64,000 nt of DNA from Mesorhizobium sp. B2-3-12. GTDB taxonomy: Bacteria; Pseudomonadota; Alphaproteobacteria; Rhizobiales; Rhizobiaceae. The position numbers and the translations under genes were made by a program. A model generated the notes under the pieces. The model was given only the letters and a program-made list of their open reading frames with translations, did no database searches and was not told the origin of the DNA. Positions 54,465-63,960 of this stretch are shown here, piece after piece (the first letter of the stretch is position 1; each line of letters opens with the position of its first letter). Location of the stretch: contig NZ_VFVR01000013.1 in the NCBI RefSeq assembly GCF_006442205.1, forward strand, positions 1 through 64,000. Reading direction: 5' to 3'.

Positions 54465-54939
54465 GCCTTGCCTCTCGTCGTGACCGGATCATGCATCAAA
54501 GGGCATGACCTCTTTTATGGGCAGCATGTTGGCACACAGGCACGAAGGACGGCTTGCAGGCAAAGCGAAAATTCTCTTCAAATTTTAGGCAAATTCGAAA
54601 CCAGGCGTTCTTGCCGCCGATTTGTCTCGGATCGGGACAATTTTCCTTACGGTGTGATAACCATCCATCCCATTGGTTTTATTGTACTTCCGACGAAACC
54701 AAGCGATTTCGGCGGCTTGACCCGGCTCGCTGGCGACGGGCGTTCGCGAATAACCGTCCGTTTACTATGGCTGCATTTGCCCGGGTTTTCGGCCGCCGCT
54801 ATCCCGATATTTGCCGCGAGCAGGGCCTTGGTCGGCCCTGCCTTATCCATTCCTTAAACGCTGGATGCGAGTTTCAAAGCCAACCAAGACAATCTGCAAA
54901 AGCAGAGCTGTTCACGACGAGTGCGAGTGCGTTGAGTTG
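54465..54939. other. Intergenic region before the histidine kinase
   Basis: About 475 bases between divergent genes. Short frames are present, but none has a ribosome site or recognisable sequence. Promoters for both neighbours should be here. I see no RNA gene or repeat. Confidence 0.4.
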
Positions 54940-56751
54940 ATGCCGATCAAGGCCAGATACGCTGAATTGCCTGGCGCAATGGCGGCCGGTTGTGAGCGCA
55001 TGGTTCACCCCAGCGTTCACGAACGGAGCGACCGCGAGCGCCAACGCCGTTTCATTGGCGTCATGCTGGCCGCGCCGTTCTTTGCCGCGGGCGCGGCGGT
55101 CACGCTGGTGACGTCGGGGATGGGCGCCGCCGTGACCATGGCCGCCATTTTCGCGGCCTTCGGCCTGTGCTGGTTCGTCGCCCTGCTGGTGGCCGCTACC
55201 GGCAAGATGGCCGCCGCGGGGCCGATTGCGCTGGCGATGGCGGCGCTTGCCCTTGGCGGTCTGATCGGTGCCGCCGGCGGATTGAGTTCTCCTGTCGCCA
55301 TGCTTGCCCTGGCGCTGCCATTCGAAGCCTGGTGGATCTGCGCTTCGCGGCGTGCGGCATTGTGGGGCGCCGCTTCGGCCGTCATCGCCATCGCCCTTCA
55401 GTCCTTGTCCGCCGCCTTCCTTCCATTCGTGGGCGCGCACGTCGCCGCCTGGCATTGGCTGGTGCCATTGGCCTGGGCGCTGACCCTCGTCCCGCGCGTA
55501 TCGGCCTTTCGCGGCACCGCGGGCGCCGCCGACACGGTCGATGCTGGCGATCGGTTGGAAGACATTATCGACGCGGTGGTCTTGCGGGTCGCGCGCCACG
55601 GAGAAGTCGTGGATGCGTCCGCCAAGGCGCGCACGCTGCTGAAATTGCCGCCCGAGCTTTTGTCCGGGACGGGCCTCTTCGACCGCGTCCATCTGTCGGA
55701 CCGCGTCTCCTATCTCAGCGCCCTGGCCGACATGCGCGATGGCGCCCTGTCGCGCCGCCTCGAATTGCGCATCAGGCTGCCGCAGAATGGCGGTGGCGCC
55801 CACAACGGCAATGGTTTGGTGGCCGACAATTACCAGCCATTCGCGCTCGAACTGGTGCGCGGCGAGCAACAGAGCGACGTCTTCACGCTCGTCCTGCGCC
55901 AGAACGACGAGGCCGCGCGGCTGCGCGACGAACTGGCGCAGGCCAATGAGACCGCTGCCGCCGCCGAAGTGGCCAAGGGCCGCTTCCTGGCGGTGGTGAG
56001 CCATGAACTGCGCACGCCGTTGAACGCCATTATCGGCTTCTCCGACATGCTGCTGCATGAGATGTTCGGCGCCTTCAAGGATCCGCGCCAGAAGGAATAT
56101 GTCGGCCTCGTGCGGGATTCGGGCCAGCATTTGCTGGCGGTCGTGACATCCATACTCGACGTGTCGAGGATCGAATCGGGCGTCTACGCCACCGAGCCGG
56201 AGCCGTTCCGGTTCATGGAAGCCGTGGACATGTGCCAGTCGATGATGCGGTTGCAGGCGCAGGCCAAGAACATCGACCTGCGGACGCAGATCGCCCCGGA
56301 CGCAGGCGACATCAATGCCGATCGCCGCGCCGTGCAACAGATGCTCATCAACCTCGTTTCCAACTCCATCAAGTTCACGCCCGATGGCGGCGATGTCGTC
56401 GTCGGGGCCAAGCGGATCGGGTCGCGCCTGCATTTCTGGGTCAGGGACACCGGCATCGGCATTGCCGAAGAGGATTTCGCCAATCTCGGCAAACCCTTCA
56501 TGCAGATCCAGAACGACTATACACGCCGTTTCGAGGGGACGGGTCTTGGCCTTTCCCTGGTGAAGGGGCTGGTGGCCTTGCACGAAGGGACCATGTCGAT
56601 CGAAAGCATGCCGGGCGAGGGCACCACGGTGACCATCAGCCTGCCGGTCAGCGGGCCGAAGGGCCGCCCCGCCAACCCGAGCGGAGTGCTGACGATGCCG
56701 GTGCCGAGGGCGAAAGGGGACGGAAATGGCTCGCTCCGCAAAACAGCCTAA
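54940..56751 (+). CDS. Membrane sensor histidine kinase (DivJ/PleC-like)
   Basis: 603 residues. Several hydrophobic helices (about 38-185) are followed by a PAS-like segment (about 205-330, AKARTLLKLPPELLSGTGLF), then HisKA with His355 in VSHELRTPLNAIIGFSDML and HATPase_c with NLVSNSIKFT, DTGIGI and GTGLGLSL. This kinase core is of the DivJ/PleC/PdhS type that controls the alphaproteobacterial cell cycle through DivK; DivJ is the nearest guess. ATG 54940 (MPIKARYAEL) is chosen. No response regulator is adjacent. Its end overlaps the next gene by 26 bases. Confidence 0.85.
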   Translation: MPIKARYAELPGAMAAGCERMVHPSVHERSDRERQRRFIGVMLAAPFFAAGAAVTLVTSGMGAAVTMAAIFAAFGLCWFVALLVAATGKMAAAGPIALAMAALALGGLIGAAGGLSSPVAMLALALPFEAWWICASRRAALWGAASAVIAIALQSLSAAFLPFVGAHVAAWHWLVPLAWALTLVPRVSAFRGTAGAADTVDAGDRLEDIIDAVVLRVARHGEVVDASAKARTLLKLPPELLSGTGLFDRVHLSDRVSYLSALADMRDGALSRRLELRIRLPQNGGGAHNGNGLVADNYQPFALELVRGEQQSDVFTLVLRQNDEAARLRDELAQANETAAAAEVAKGRFLAVVSHELRTPLNAIIGFSDMLLHEMFGAFKDPRQKEYVGLVRDSGQHLLAVVTSILDVSRIESGVYATEPEPFRFMEAVDMCQSMMRLQAQAKNIDLRTQIAPDAGDINADRRAVQQMLINLVSNSIKFTPDGGDVVVGAKRIGSRLHFWVRDTGIGIAEEDFANLGKPFMQIQNDYTRRFEGTGLGLSLVKGLVALHEGTMSIESMPGEGTTVTISLPVSGPKGRPANPSGVLTMPVPRAKGDGNGSLRKTA

Positions 56752-57544
56752 GGCGGTCAAACGCCGCGGCAATGCCTTTCAGGACGGCGCCATCGCCGTC
56801 GGCGGCATGATTTCGCGCAATCCCGTGCTGGTGGGAGGCTCGACCGCATTCCTGGTGACGCTGTTCTACGTCTCGGCGAATGCGCTGTGGTATCAGCCTT
56901 TCCCGCATGCCGGGGCGTTTTTCGCCACACGCAATTTCCAGGGCGTTCCGCACGCCGCCGACGAGCCGGAGACGACAATCAACATCGTGCGGTCCAACGC
57001 CGCGCCCGCCCCGATCAAGGGCGATCCGGTGGTCGAGCAGGTGCAAGGCATATTGAAGGACCTCGATTTCTATTCCGGCACGGTCGACGGCATCTCCGGG
57101 CCCAACACGCGCAAGGCCATACAGGCCTATCAGCAGAAGGTCGGGCTGAACGCCTCGGGCGAGATCGACGCGCTGCTGCTGGACCAACTGGGTGCAACGC
57201 CAAAGACCGCCGCCGTGCCCAGGCCGCAGCCTCGTCCCGACGTGGCGCCGGCCGCCGTTCCCGTGTCGTTGCAGACGAATTCCGGGCAGACGAATTCCGG
57301 GCAAGCGAATTCCGGGCAGGCGAGTACCGCCTCGACCTCGACCGAAGGACCAGATCCCCGCATCATCAAGATCCAGGCCGGGCTCAAGGCCTTCGGCAAT
57401 GACGACATGCAACTGGATGGCGTCGTCGGTGCGCGCACAAAGGCCGCGATCAAGGAGTTCCAGTCGCTGTTCGGCTTGCCGCAGACCGGCGAGCCCGACG
57501 AGATCGTCTACGTCAAGATGCGCGAGATCGGCCTGACCAACTGA
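56726..57544 (+). CDS. Membrane-anchored double peptidoglycan-binding protein
   Basis: 272 residues. One membrane helix (about 34-52, NPVLVGGSTAFLVTLFYVSA) and two PG_binding_1 domains: about 98-152 (ILKDLDFYSGTVDGISGPNT) and about 210-268 (LKAFGNDDMQLDGVVGARTK). Between them is a Pro/Ala and NSGQ-repeat linker. It overlaps the kinase gene by 26 bases, so the two are co-translated; a wall-sensing or localisation partner for the kinase is an attractive inference. Confidence 0.85.
   Translation: MARSAKQPKAVKRRGNAFQDGAIAVGGMISRNPVLVGGSTAFLVTLFYVSANALWYQPFPHAGAFFATRNFQGVPHAADEPETTINIVRSNAAPAPIKGDPVVEQVQGILKDLDFYSGTVDGISGPNTRKAIQAYQQKVGLNASGEIDALLLDQLGATPKTAAVPRPQPRPDVAPAAVPVSLQTNSGQTNSGQANSGQASTASTSTEGPDPRIIKIQAGLKAFGNDDMQLDGVVGARTKAAIKEFQSLFGLPQTGEPDEIVYVKMREIGLTN
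57275..57319 (+). repeat. Three tandem 15-bp units in the peptidoglycan-binding gene
   Basis: Unit ACGAATTCCGGGCAG at 57275-57289, then two copies with one change each. The unit is in frame and encodes repeats of the type TNSGQ/ANSGQ in the linker between the two binding domains. Copy number could vary by slippage without breaking the frame. Confidence 0.85.
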
Positions 57545-57614
57545 CGGCCAAAACGACGGCTCGCCCCGGACGTAAAATTTCGGTAGAGAGCCCGAGTGCC
57601 GTCGGGAGTCTGCC

Positions 57615-57962
57615 ATGCGCGTAACCGCTGATCTGTGGGTGTCGGCCCTGTTGCGCCGGGTTTTCGGCGCTGGCGGATTTGCCGCCGTGGTCAAGCGCGG
57701 TGCGACCGAGGCCGGGGCTGTGTTCATCCTGGCACGAGGCAGGCTGGGCGAAACCGCTCTCTACGGGCCGGCGCCGCAGACGAGCTACGATTCGGCCAAG
57801 CCGGAAGACCGGTTCTTCAGCCTTCTTGCCACCGAGGATAATGCAGCCGTGCTGGACGCCAGACTCGAGCGGGAGAAGAAATTCGATCCCGATATCTGGG
57901 TGGTCGAGATCGAGGCCGGGACCGTTCCGCTCGAAGAGCTTATTTCCGTGAAGACGCCCTGA
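57615..57962 (+). CDS. DUF1491 protein
   Basis: 115 residues matching the DUF1491 pattern: RVTADLWVSALLRRVFGAGG, VVKRGATEAGAVFI, then DIWVVEIE. It is a small soluble alphaproteobacterial protein of unknown function. GGGAG precedes the ATG. Its last 23 bases overlap the convergent DUF2336 gene. Confidence 0.85.
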   Translation: MRVTADLWVSALLRRVFGAGGFAAVVKRGATEAGAVFILARGRLGETALYGPAPQTSYDSAKPEDRFFSLLATEDNAAVLDARLEREKKFDPDIWVVEIEAGTVPLEELISVKTP

Positions 57963-59088
57963 GGCCAGGCGCCTCGGCTTCGTCGCTGTTGGAGGCCTTG
58001 CGGGCTTCGCTGTTTGCCGGCGACGCGTTGCGAACCACCCTGGACAGCGTTTCGGCCTTCCATCCCCTGACCTTGTCCAGGGCCACGTCGCGATGCAGGA
58101 GCCGGTAGCGGTCGAGATAGGTGCGGATGGCTTGCGGGTGCGGGAACAGGCCGGGATAGACGGCGACCGTGATCAGGAATGCCCGGTCCTCGCTGAAGTC
58201 GAGTGAACGCAGCGCCGCAAGCAGCGGCGCATAGTTCTGGTTGGCGGTCAGCGATTGCGCGATCGAGAATTCAATGTCGAGGGCGTCCGCCAGCGCGGTC
58301 TGGAAGAACGCGGCGTTTCCCGTCAGAGCCGTCTCGCGCAGTTTGACGTAGGTATCCGCACCCGGGAACGCATCGACCTTCGCCGCCGAGGCCTCGTCGC
58401 CGGTGCGCATCATGGAGCGCAGCCTGCGCCGCGCATTTTCCGCGGCGACGCCGGGCGTCTGCTGGCCGGGCGCCTGCGGGGTTTCCGCGCCGTCGGCCGT
58501 CGCGTGGGTTTGCGCGGCAAGGCTTCGTGCCGGGTAGGATTCCGTCTCCGGTTTCCGCACTCGCACCAGCGTTGGTCTTTCGAGCACCCTGATCAGATCG
58601 GCTATGGTCGGGTTCAGGTCCTTGCGCCGCGCTATGGCGCGCGCATGCGGCAGCCCATGCCGGCCGATCAGCGCGATCAGGTCGATATCGCCGACGGCGC
58701 GCGAGCGGATGAGCAGCGGCGCGGCGATGTCGACCGGTTCCTCGCAGAGGCGACGCACCAGGGCCGCGGGTGCATATTCGCATTCGGAAAGGGCGGCTGC
58801 CACGTAGCGTCGCGATTCAACGGACACATTGTCGAACAGCGGCAGCGTCAGGTCCTCGAGCTGGCCGATCTCGCGGCGCGACGGGCGGGTCAGCGAGCAG
58901 AACGCCGACACGGCGGCGCGGAACAACCTTTCGGCTTTTCCCGATTCCGTCCTTATCGCGATTTGCCTGAAATCCGAAGATGACACGAAGGATACGCCTG
59001 ACACCAGATACACGAACTTGAACACGCTCCACCGGGACCGTGCCGGTTTTGCGATTGTCTCGGTCAGAACCTTCCGACCTCCAGACAA
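57940..59088 (-). CDS. DUF2336 protein
   Basis: About 382 residues, alpha-helical and HEAT-like in the first half (LPLFDNVSVESRRYVAAALS, APLLIRSRAVGDIDLIALIG), with an Ala/Gln/Thr-rich middle and a second helical part. It belongs to the alphaproteobacterial DUF2336 family; function unknown. The start is uncertain: GTG codons about 20 residues in are alternatives. It overlaps the convergent DUF1491 gene at the 3' end. Confidence 0.75.
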   Translation of the reverse strand: MSGGRKVLTETIAKPARSRWSVFKFVYLVSGVSFVSSSDFRQIAIRTESGKAERLFRAAVSAFCSLTRPSRREIGQLEDLTLPLFDNVSVESRRYVAAALSECEYAPAALVRRLCEEPVDIAAPLLIRSRAVGDIDLIALIGRHGLPHARAIARRKDLNPTIADLIRVLERPTLVRVRKPETESYPARSLAAQTHATADGAETPQAPGQQTPGVAAENARRRLRSMMRTGDEASAAKVDAFPGADTYVKLRETALTGNAAFFQTALADALDIEFSIAQSLTANQNYAPLLAALRSLDFSEDRAFLITVAVYPGLFPHPQAIRTYLDRYRLLHRDVALDKVRGWKAETLSRVVRNASPANSEARKASNSDEAEAPGLRASSRK

Positions 59089-59198
59089 AGATCAAGTTAG
59101 CGGCGATCCGTTAGCGCTCCGTTAACCCTCTGCCTGCCTTAATGATATTTGGAGGCGTTGCGTTGTGCTCCGGGGAAACCGAGAGGAATGCGCGAACC

Positions 59199-59384
59199 AT
59201 GGGCATGGTACTGTCTTTCGTGCCGCGTGCGGCACCGACCAATCGAGCCAAGCAAGCCACCGAAATACCGGCGGCCGTGATCATATTTCCCGGCATCCGC
59301 TATGAGCGGTCCAATACCGGCGAAGCGCGGCCTGCGGGCCCGGACAAGCCGGGATCGCCACGAACGCCGGTGCCGCATCACTAG
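59199..59384 (+). CDS. Small hypothetical protein
   Basis: 61 residues from ATG 59199 (MGMVLSFVPRAAP), with AGAGGA upstream. The segment AAVIIFPGIRYER followed by a Pro/Gly/basic tail resembles short conserved rhizobial proteins that I recall as hypothetical. It ends 9 bases before a convergent gene. Function unknown. Confidence 0.55.
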   Translation: MGMVLSFVPRAAPTNRAKQATEIPAAVIIFPGIRYERSNTGEARPAGPDKPGSPRTPVPHH

Positions 59385-59393
59385 ATCGGCGAT

Positions 59394-59963
59394 CTAGAAA
59401 TCCTGCAGCTCGCAGGAACTCTGATCGAGGAAGCGCGACACGATCGGCTTCCAGCTCTCGTCCGGCACGAAGCTGCGGATGACGAAGATGCCCTCGCCGA
59501 TGGGGGCCTCGACGAAGATCGCCCCCTGAAGGTCCTCGGGCAGGTCCTTGCGCACGTCGATCATCTGCGCCGGCGTCAGCACGACGGCATCAAGCTTGCC
59601 GCCCGTCGCCGTATGGTCGTTGAAGGAATAGATATTGTGGCCGCTGCGGTCATAGACCGAGACCGACCAGAACGGCACGTTTCCCGGCGCCTTGATGCGG
59701 ACCATTCCTTCCTCGAGGTCGAAGCGGCAGGCCGTGGCGTAGAACAGCGGGTCGACCGATTTCACCACCGGCGCGCCGCCCGCTTCCGCATCGAGCCGGT
59801 TCATCCTGTAGAGATCCGAGGCCATGGACAAGCGCGACCAGGCGTCGCGTTCCGAAAACTCCGGCACCAGAAGCAGGACGACGATGTGGACGATGCCGGC
59901 GCCGACGAGGCCGAGCAGGACGGCATGCAGAAGCCTGCGCAGTGCGGCACGCAAACTACGCAT
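59394..59963 (-). CDS. DUF1254-type membrane protein
   Basis: 189 residues. An N-terminal helix (about 12-33, AVLLGLVGAGIVHIVVLLLV) is followed by a beta-rich periplasmic domain with FYATACRFDLEEGMVRI and FWSVSVYDRSGHNIYSFND, the DUF1254 half of a protein pair often found with DUF1214. Second gene of a two-gene operon; it overlaps the upstream DUF1214 gene by 8 bases. Role unknown, presumably envelope. Confidence 0.8.
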   Translation of the reverse strand: MRSLRAALRRLLHAVLLGLVGAGIVHIVVLLLVPEFSERDAWSRLSMASDLYRMNRLDAEAGGAPVVKSVDPLFYATACRFDLEEGMVRIKAPGNVPFWSVSVYDRSGHNIYSFNDHTATGGKLDAVVLTPAQMIDVRKDLPEDLQGAIFVEAPIGEGIFVIRSFVPDESWKPIVSRFLDQSSCELQDF

Positions 59964-60540
59964 CGCAGCCCGCCTTGACGATCCTGGGCAGCGAAACGTC
60001 CGACAGGCCGGTGCTGCTGGCGATGGGCGTGTCGTAGAAGGTCAGGACGAAATACATCCTTCCGGAGCCGTCGGTCAGGAGCCAGTTGCCCGGCATTGGC
60101 TGATGCCCGACGGAAATGGTCACGGAATTGTCGGACTGGCGCAGCACCTCGTAGGACTGAAGTGCTGCAAGCCGCGATTTGCCGGTCTCGACGACACCGA
60201 GCGATTGATCGGCGGCGTAGAGCGTCCAGAAGCGGGCCGTCGGAAATCCACCCTCGATCCTGTAGGTGCATTCCCGTTTGAGCTGGTCGCCGGCGGCATC
60301 ATCTTCGGCGACGAATGACAGGCCTTCGGCGCGGCCGAGCGCCAGAACGCCCTCGCGTGCCACGCGCGCCTTGGAATAGGGGTCCGCGGCCGGTGTGCCG
60401 ATGTCGGGAAAGGCGGTCCACTGACCGATCCGGATCGCGCCGACGCCGTCCTGAATTTTCAGCGCATACCAGACGCTGGCGCCGCCGCCGCCAACGGCTA
60501 TGGCAAGCGAAAGCAGCATCAGGAAGGCGTTCTTAAGCAT
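59956..60540 (-). CDS. DUF1214-type exported protein
   Basis: 194 residues from ATG 60540. N-terminal helix (about 6-27) then a DUF1214-like domain: FWTLYAADQSLG, VTISVGHQPMPGNWL and MYFVLTFYDTPIAS. DUF1254 and DUF1214 are usually fused or paired, and here they are adjacent overlapping genes. Located behind the PBP1A gene on the same strand, which suggests an envelope role. Confidence 0.8.
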   Translation of the reverse strand: MLKNAFLMLLSLAIAVGGGGASVWYALKIQDGVGAIRIGQWTAFPDIGTPAADPYSKARVAREGVLALGRAEGLSFVAEDDAAGDQLKRECTYRIEGGFPTARFWTLYAADQSLGVVETGKSRLAALQSYEVLRQSDNSVTISVGHQPMPGNWLLTDGSGRMYFVLTFYDTPIASSTGLSDVSLPRIVKAGCDA

Positions 60541-60648
60541 GAATGGCCGGTGCACGAAGGATTGCCATTCGGGGATATCGCGGCGCGGGGTCCCGTGGCA
60601 AGCCGGCGTGAAGGATTTGCCTGTCGGTCTTGTCTTTGCCGGGCGGTG

Positions 60649-62802
60649 TTACAGGGCCGAAAGCGTTTCGGGCGAAGCGGGCGCGTCGAGTTTGGGGGCT
60701 GTCTGGAACAGCTGGCTCATGTCCCGCAGCGTCTGCGTGGTTCGGCTGGATAACACCGGCGGCCGCTCTGCGGCGGCATCGGCCGCTGCCTGCTCATCGC
60801 TCTTCTTCTGCGCCTCGGCCGCCTTGGCCGCGATCTCCTCGTCGACAAACGGCTTGTCGATGCCGGGGATCGGCTTCAGGTCGATATTCTGGTGCGCGTA
60901 GACCATCAGCCGCTGCCACACCATCGCCGGCAGCGAGCCGCCGGTCATGTTCTTGGTCGGCGTGAAATCATCATTGCCCAGCCAAACGGCCGCCGTGTAG
61001 TTGCCGGTGAAGCCGACGAACCAGGCATCGCGGTAGGATTGCGTCGTGCCGGTCTTGCCGGCGACGACGATGTTGGGAATTTGCGCCCGCCGTGCCGTGC
61101 CCACCACCGGCACGGCCGTCAGCATGGTGTTCATGGATTTCAGCGCCTGCTCGGACAGCACGCGGTGCGGCGGCGGCGCATCCTTGGTCCAGTCATACAC
61201 CACGTCGCCGGTGCGGGTGACGAGCTGGGTGATGCCATGCCGGGACCCGACGAAGCCGTTCTGCGCAAACACGCTGAAGCCGGTCGCCTGGTCCATCACG
61301 GTCATGCCAGAGGTGCCGAGCACCATCGTCTTGTGTCCCTCGAGCGGCGATTCCACCCCGAATGATTCCGCCATCGCCTTGATCGGGCCGATGCCGAGAT
61401 GGTCCTTGGCCAACCGCACCGGCACGGTGTTGATCGATTTGGCCATCGCCATGAGCAGGGTGATGTTGCCCGCCGACTCGCCGCCGTAGTTATGCGGCGA
61501 CCAGTTGCCCCAGCTGATCGGCCCGCCCGAGATGATCGAGTTCGGCGTGAAGCCGTGCTCCATCGCCGTGGCGTAGACATAGGGCTTGAACGACGAGCCG
61601 GTCTGGCGCAACGCCTTGGTGGCGCGGTTGAACTGGCTGGCGCCGTAGTCGCGGCCACCGACGATCGCCCTGACCGCGCCGTTGGTCTCGATGACCACCA
61701 CCGCGCCCTCGGTGACGTTGTACTCCTTGCCGAACTGGCGCAGGTGGAACTCGACGGACTCCTCCGCCGCCTTTTGGATGTTGGCGTCGAAGGTGGTGTG
61801 GGCAACCAGCGAGTGCTGGCCGGGCTTGGCGATCTTCTTGACCTCGTCGAAGGCCCAGTCGAGGTAGTAGTCGGGGCTCTTCTGTTCGCCGCGGTCGACG
61901 ACGTCGGCCGGATGAAGCCTGGCCTGCAGCACCTGGCCTTCGGTCATGAAGCCAGAATCCACGAGATTGGACAAAACCACATTGGCGCGTGCGCGCGCCG
62001 CCGGCAGGTTGATGTGCGGCGCGTATTTGGTCGGGGCTTTAAATAGGCCGGCCAGCATCGCCGCCTCGGCAAGGTTCAGGTCCTTGACGCTCTTGCCGAA
62101 ATAGAAGTCCGCGGCCGCCTCGATGCCAAAGGTGCCGCCGCCCATATAGGCGCGGTCGAGATAGAGCTGCAGGATTTCCTTCTTTGAAAGATTGGCCTCC
62201 AGCCACAGCGACAGGAAGGCTTCCTTGATCTTGCGCTCGAAGGTGCGCTCATTGGTCAGGAACAGGTTCTTGGCCAGCTGCTGGGTGATGCTGGAGCCGC
62301 CCTGGACGACGGAGTTGGCGCGCACATTCTCGAAGATCGCCCTGGAAAGGCCGAGTACGTCGATGCCGTAATGCTCGAAGAAGCGACGGTCCTCGGTGGC
62401 GAGCACCGCCTTGATGACGTGGTCCGGCATCTCGTCGACCGGCACGGAATCGCGCTGGATGATGCCGCGCTGGCCGATCTCGTTGCCGTAGCGGTCGAGG
62501 AAGGTGACGGCGAAGTCGCCCTGGGCGCGCCAGTCGCCGGCCGTATCCTGGAAGGCCGGAATGGCCAGCGCCAGCATCACCACCATGCCGCCGGCGCCAA
62601 GCGTGAAACCTTCGCTCAAAAGTTCAATGAGGCCGCGGCGCCAACCCTTGAGGCGGAAGCGCCGCGAAAAGATCGTCGCGGCTTCCCAGAACTCGCGCGC
62701 CTTGAAACCGATCTCGTAGAGCGAGGAATCGAGCCACGCGTCCAGCGCCAGAAGGCGCGACGCGATCGGACCTCTTCTCTTGCGCGGTTCAGGGTTGACC
62801 AT
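60649..62802 (-). CDS. Bifunctional penicillin-binding protein 1A family
   Basis: 717 residues. Membrane helix (about 55-75), transglycosylase domain with ATEDRRFFEHYGID and GGSSITQQLAKNLFL, then transpeptidase domain with Ser403 in GSSFKPYVY (SxxK), AKSINTVP (SxN) and KTGTTQ. It polymerises and crosslinks peptidoglycan in the periplasm. The C-terminal tail is Ala/Glu/Gln-rich. ATG 62802 (MVNPEPRKRRG) gives a basic cytoplasmic start; an upstream start adds 14 unlikely residues. Confidence 0.92.
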   Translation of the reverse strand: MVNPEPRKRRGPIASRLLALDAWLDSSLYEIGFKAREFWEAATIFSRRFRLKGWRRGLIELLSEGFTLGAGGMVVMLALAIPAFQDTAGDWRAQGDFAVTFLDRYGNEIGQRGIIQRDSVPVDEMPDHVIKAVLATEDRRFFEHYGIDVLGLSRAIFENVRANSVVQGGSSITQQLAKNLFLTNERTFERKIKEAFLSLWLEANLSKKEILQLYLDRAYMGGGTFGIEAAADFYFGKSVKDLNLAEAAMLAGLFKAPTKYAPHINLPAARARANVVLSNLVDSGFMTEGQVLQARLHPADVVDRGEQKSPDYYLDWAFDEVKKIAKPGQHSLVAHTTFDANIQKAAEESVEFHLRQFGKEYNVTEGAVVVIETNGAVRAIVGGRDYGASQFNRATKALRQTGSSFKPYVYATAMEHGFTPNSIISGGPISWGNWSPHNYGGESAGNITLLMAMAKSINTVPVRLAKDHLGIGPIKAMAESFGVESPLEGHKTMVLGTSGMTVMDQATGFSVFAQNGFVGSRHGITQLVTRTGDVVYDWTKDAPPPHRVLSEQALKSMNTMLTAVPVVGTARRAQIPNIVVAGKTGTTQSYRDAWFVGFTGNYTAAVWLGNDDFTPTKNMTGGSLPAMVWQRLMVYAHQNIDLKPIPGIDKPFVDEEIAAKAAEAQKKSDEQAAADAAAERPPVLSSRTTQTLRDMSQLFQTAPKLDAPASPETLSAL

Positions 62803-63027
62803 TCTAAAACCCGGCTCGGCTGTGGCGTGACCTGAAAACCGCAAGCCGGCAATTTCAGGGCAGCGCCCTGTTCCGACTATTCATCCATTTTGTGGACGCT
62901 CACAAGGGCGGCGAGGACACAGCCGCACGGTTTCTCGATGGAAGGGGAGAGCGAGCGGGGGCCGGTCTCCCCGTCCGCCGGATTGTCGATCCGCCGGACG
63001 AGGGTGGTTTTGCAGTCTCCCGGGCTA

Positions 63028-63960
63028 TCAGGCCGCTTCGCGCTTCAGCGCCTGCGCCATGCAGTGGATGCCGCCGCCGGTCTTGGAGATTTCGCTCATG
63101 TCGACCGCCGCGACCTCGAAACCGCGCGCCTTGAGCTGGCCGATCAGCGCTTGGCTCGACGTCGGCGCGATCACCCGGTCCTTGCCGAGCGACATGAAGT
63201 TGCAGCCGAGCGCCATCGTATCCTGGAAGGGCACGTCGATGATCTCGTGGCCCTTGCCCTTCAGCCAGTCGACGATGCCGGGTTCGGTGCAGGCGAGGCA
63301 GACGGCGGTGAGCTTTTCGGCGATCGGCACCACCATCAGGTCGATATGGACGTAATATTCGTCGATGAAGGCAATGCGCGTCTCCCAGCCCTCCTTCTCG
63401 AACCAGGCCTGCACCTGGCGTGCGCCTTCCTCCTGCGTGCGGGCGCCGCCGCAGCCGATCAGCACCACGCCATCCTCGATGACGTTGAAGTCGCCGCCCT
63501 CGAAGGTGCCGGCCGTCACCATGTCGTAGATCGGGATGCCGAGCTTTTCATAGGTCCGGATGGCGGCGTAATTCTCGCCGCGCCGCCACCAGTTGGCCAT
63601 GGCGGTGATGATGGCGCCATAAGGCGTCATGACGCTGGAATCACGGGAATAGACCTGCATCGGCAGCTCCGGCGTCGGCTCGTGCCAATGGATGTTGACG
63701 CCGAAATGCTCGTAGGCGGCGACCAGGTCCTTGTGCTGCGCCTGCGCGATCTGGACGTTGCAGGGCGCTTCGCGCAGATGTTTTCGCGACAGCGAGCTGG
63801 TCGAGAGGTGACGCAGGAAATTCGGCGATCCGAGCAGCACGTCGGTCAAGACGTCGGTCTCGTTGGCGAAGCCCCATGATGTCAGCGGCTTGGTGCCGCC
63901 GGCCGGGTTGCGGCGTTGCAGCGAAAACGGCTCGGCGATGATGCGGTCATGAACGGTCAT
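63028..63960 (-). CDS. Arginine-deiminase-fold hydrolase (DDAH-like)
   Basis: 310 residues of the guanidino-modifying superfamily. Catalytic Cys300 is in TGGGIHCMAQ, with FEGGDFNVI (substrate Asp region) and DEYYVHIDLMVVP (catalytic His, HxD) preceding. Likely hydrolyses a guanidino or amidino substrate such as dimethylarginine, arginine or agmatine; the exact substrate cannot be fixed. ATG 63960 has GAGGAGAA upstream. Divergent neighbours lie beyond the window edge. Confidence 0.85.
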   Translation of the reverse strand: MTVHDRIIAEPFSLQRRNPAGGTKPLTSWGFANETDVLTDVLLGSPNFLRHLSTSSLSRKHLREAPCNVQIAQAQHKDLVAAYEHFGVNIHWHEPTPELPMQVYSRDSSVMTPYGAIITAMANWWRRGENYAAIRTYEKLGIPIYDMVTAGTFEGGDFNVIEDGVVLIGCGGARTQEEGARQVQAWFEKEGWETRIAFIDEYYVHIDLMVVPIAEKLTAVCLACTEPGIVDWLKGKGHEIIDVPFQDTMALGCNFMSLGKDRVIAPTSSQALIGQLKARGFEVAAVDMSEISKTGGGIHCMAQALKREAA

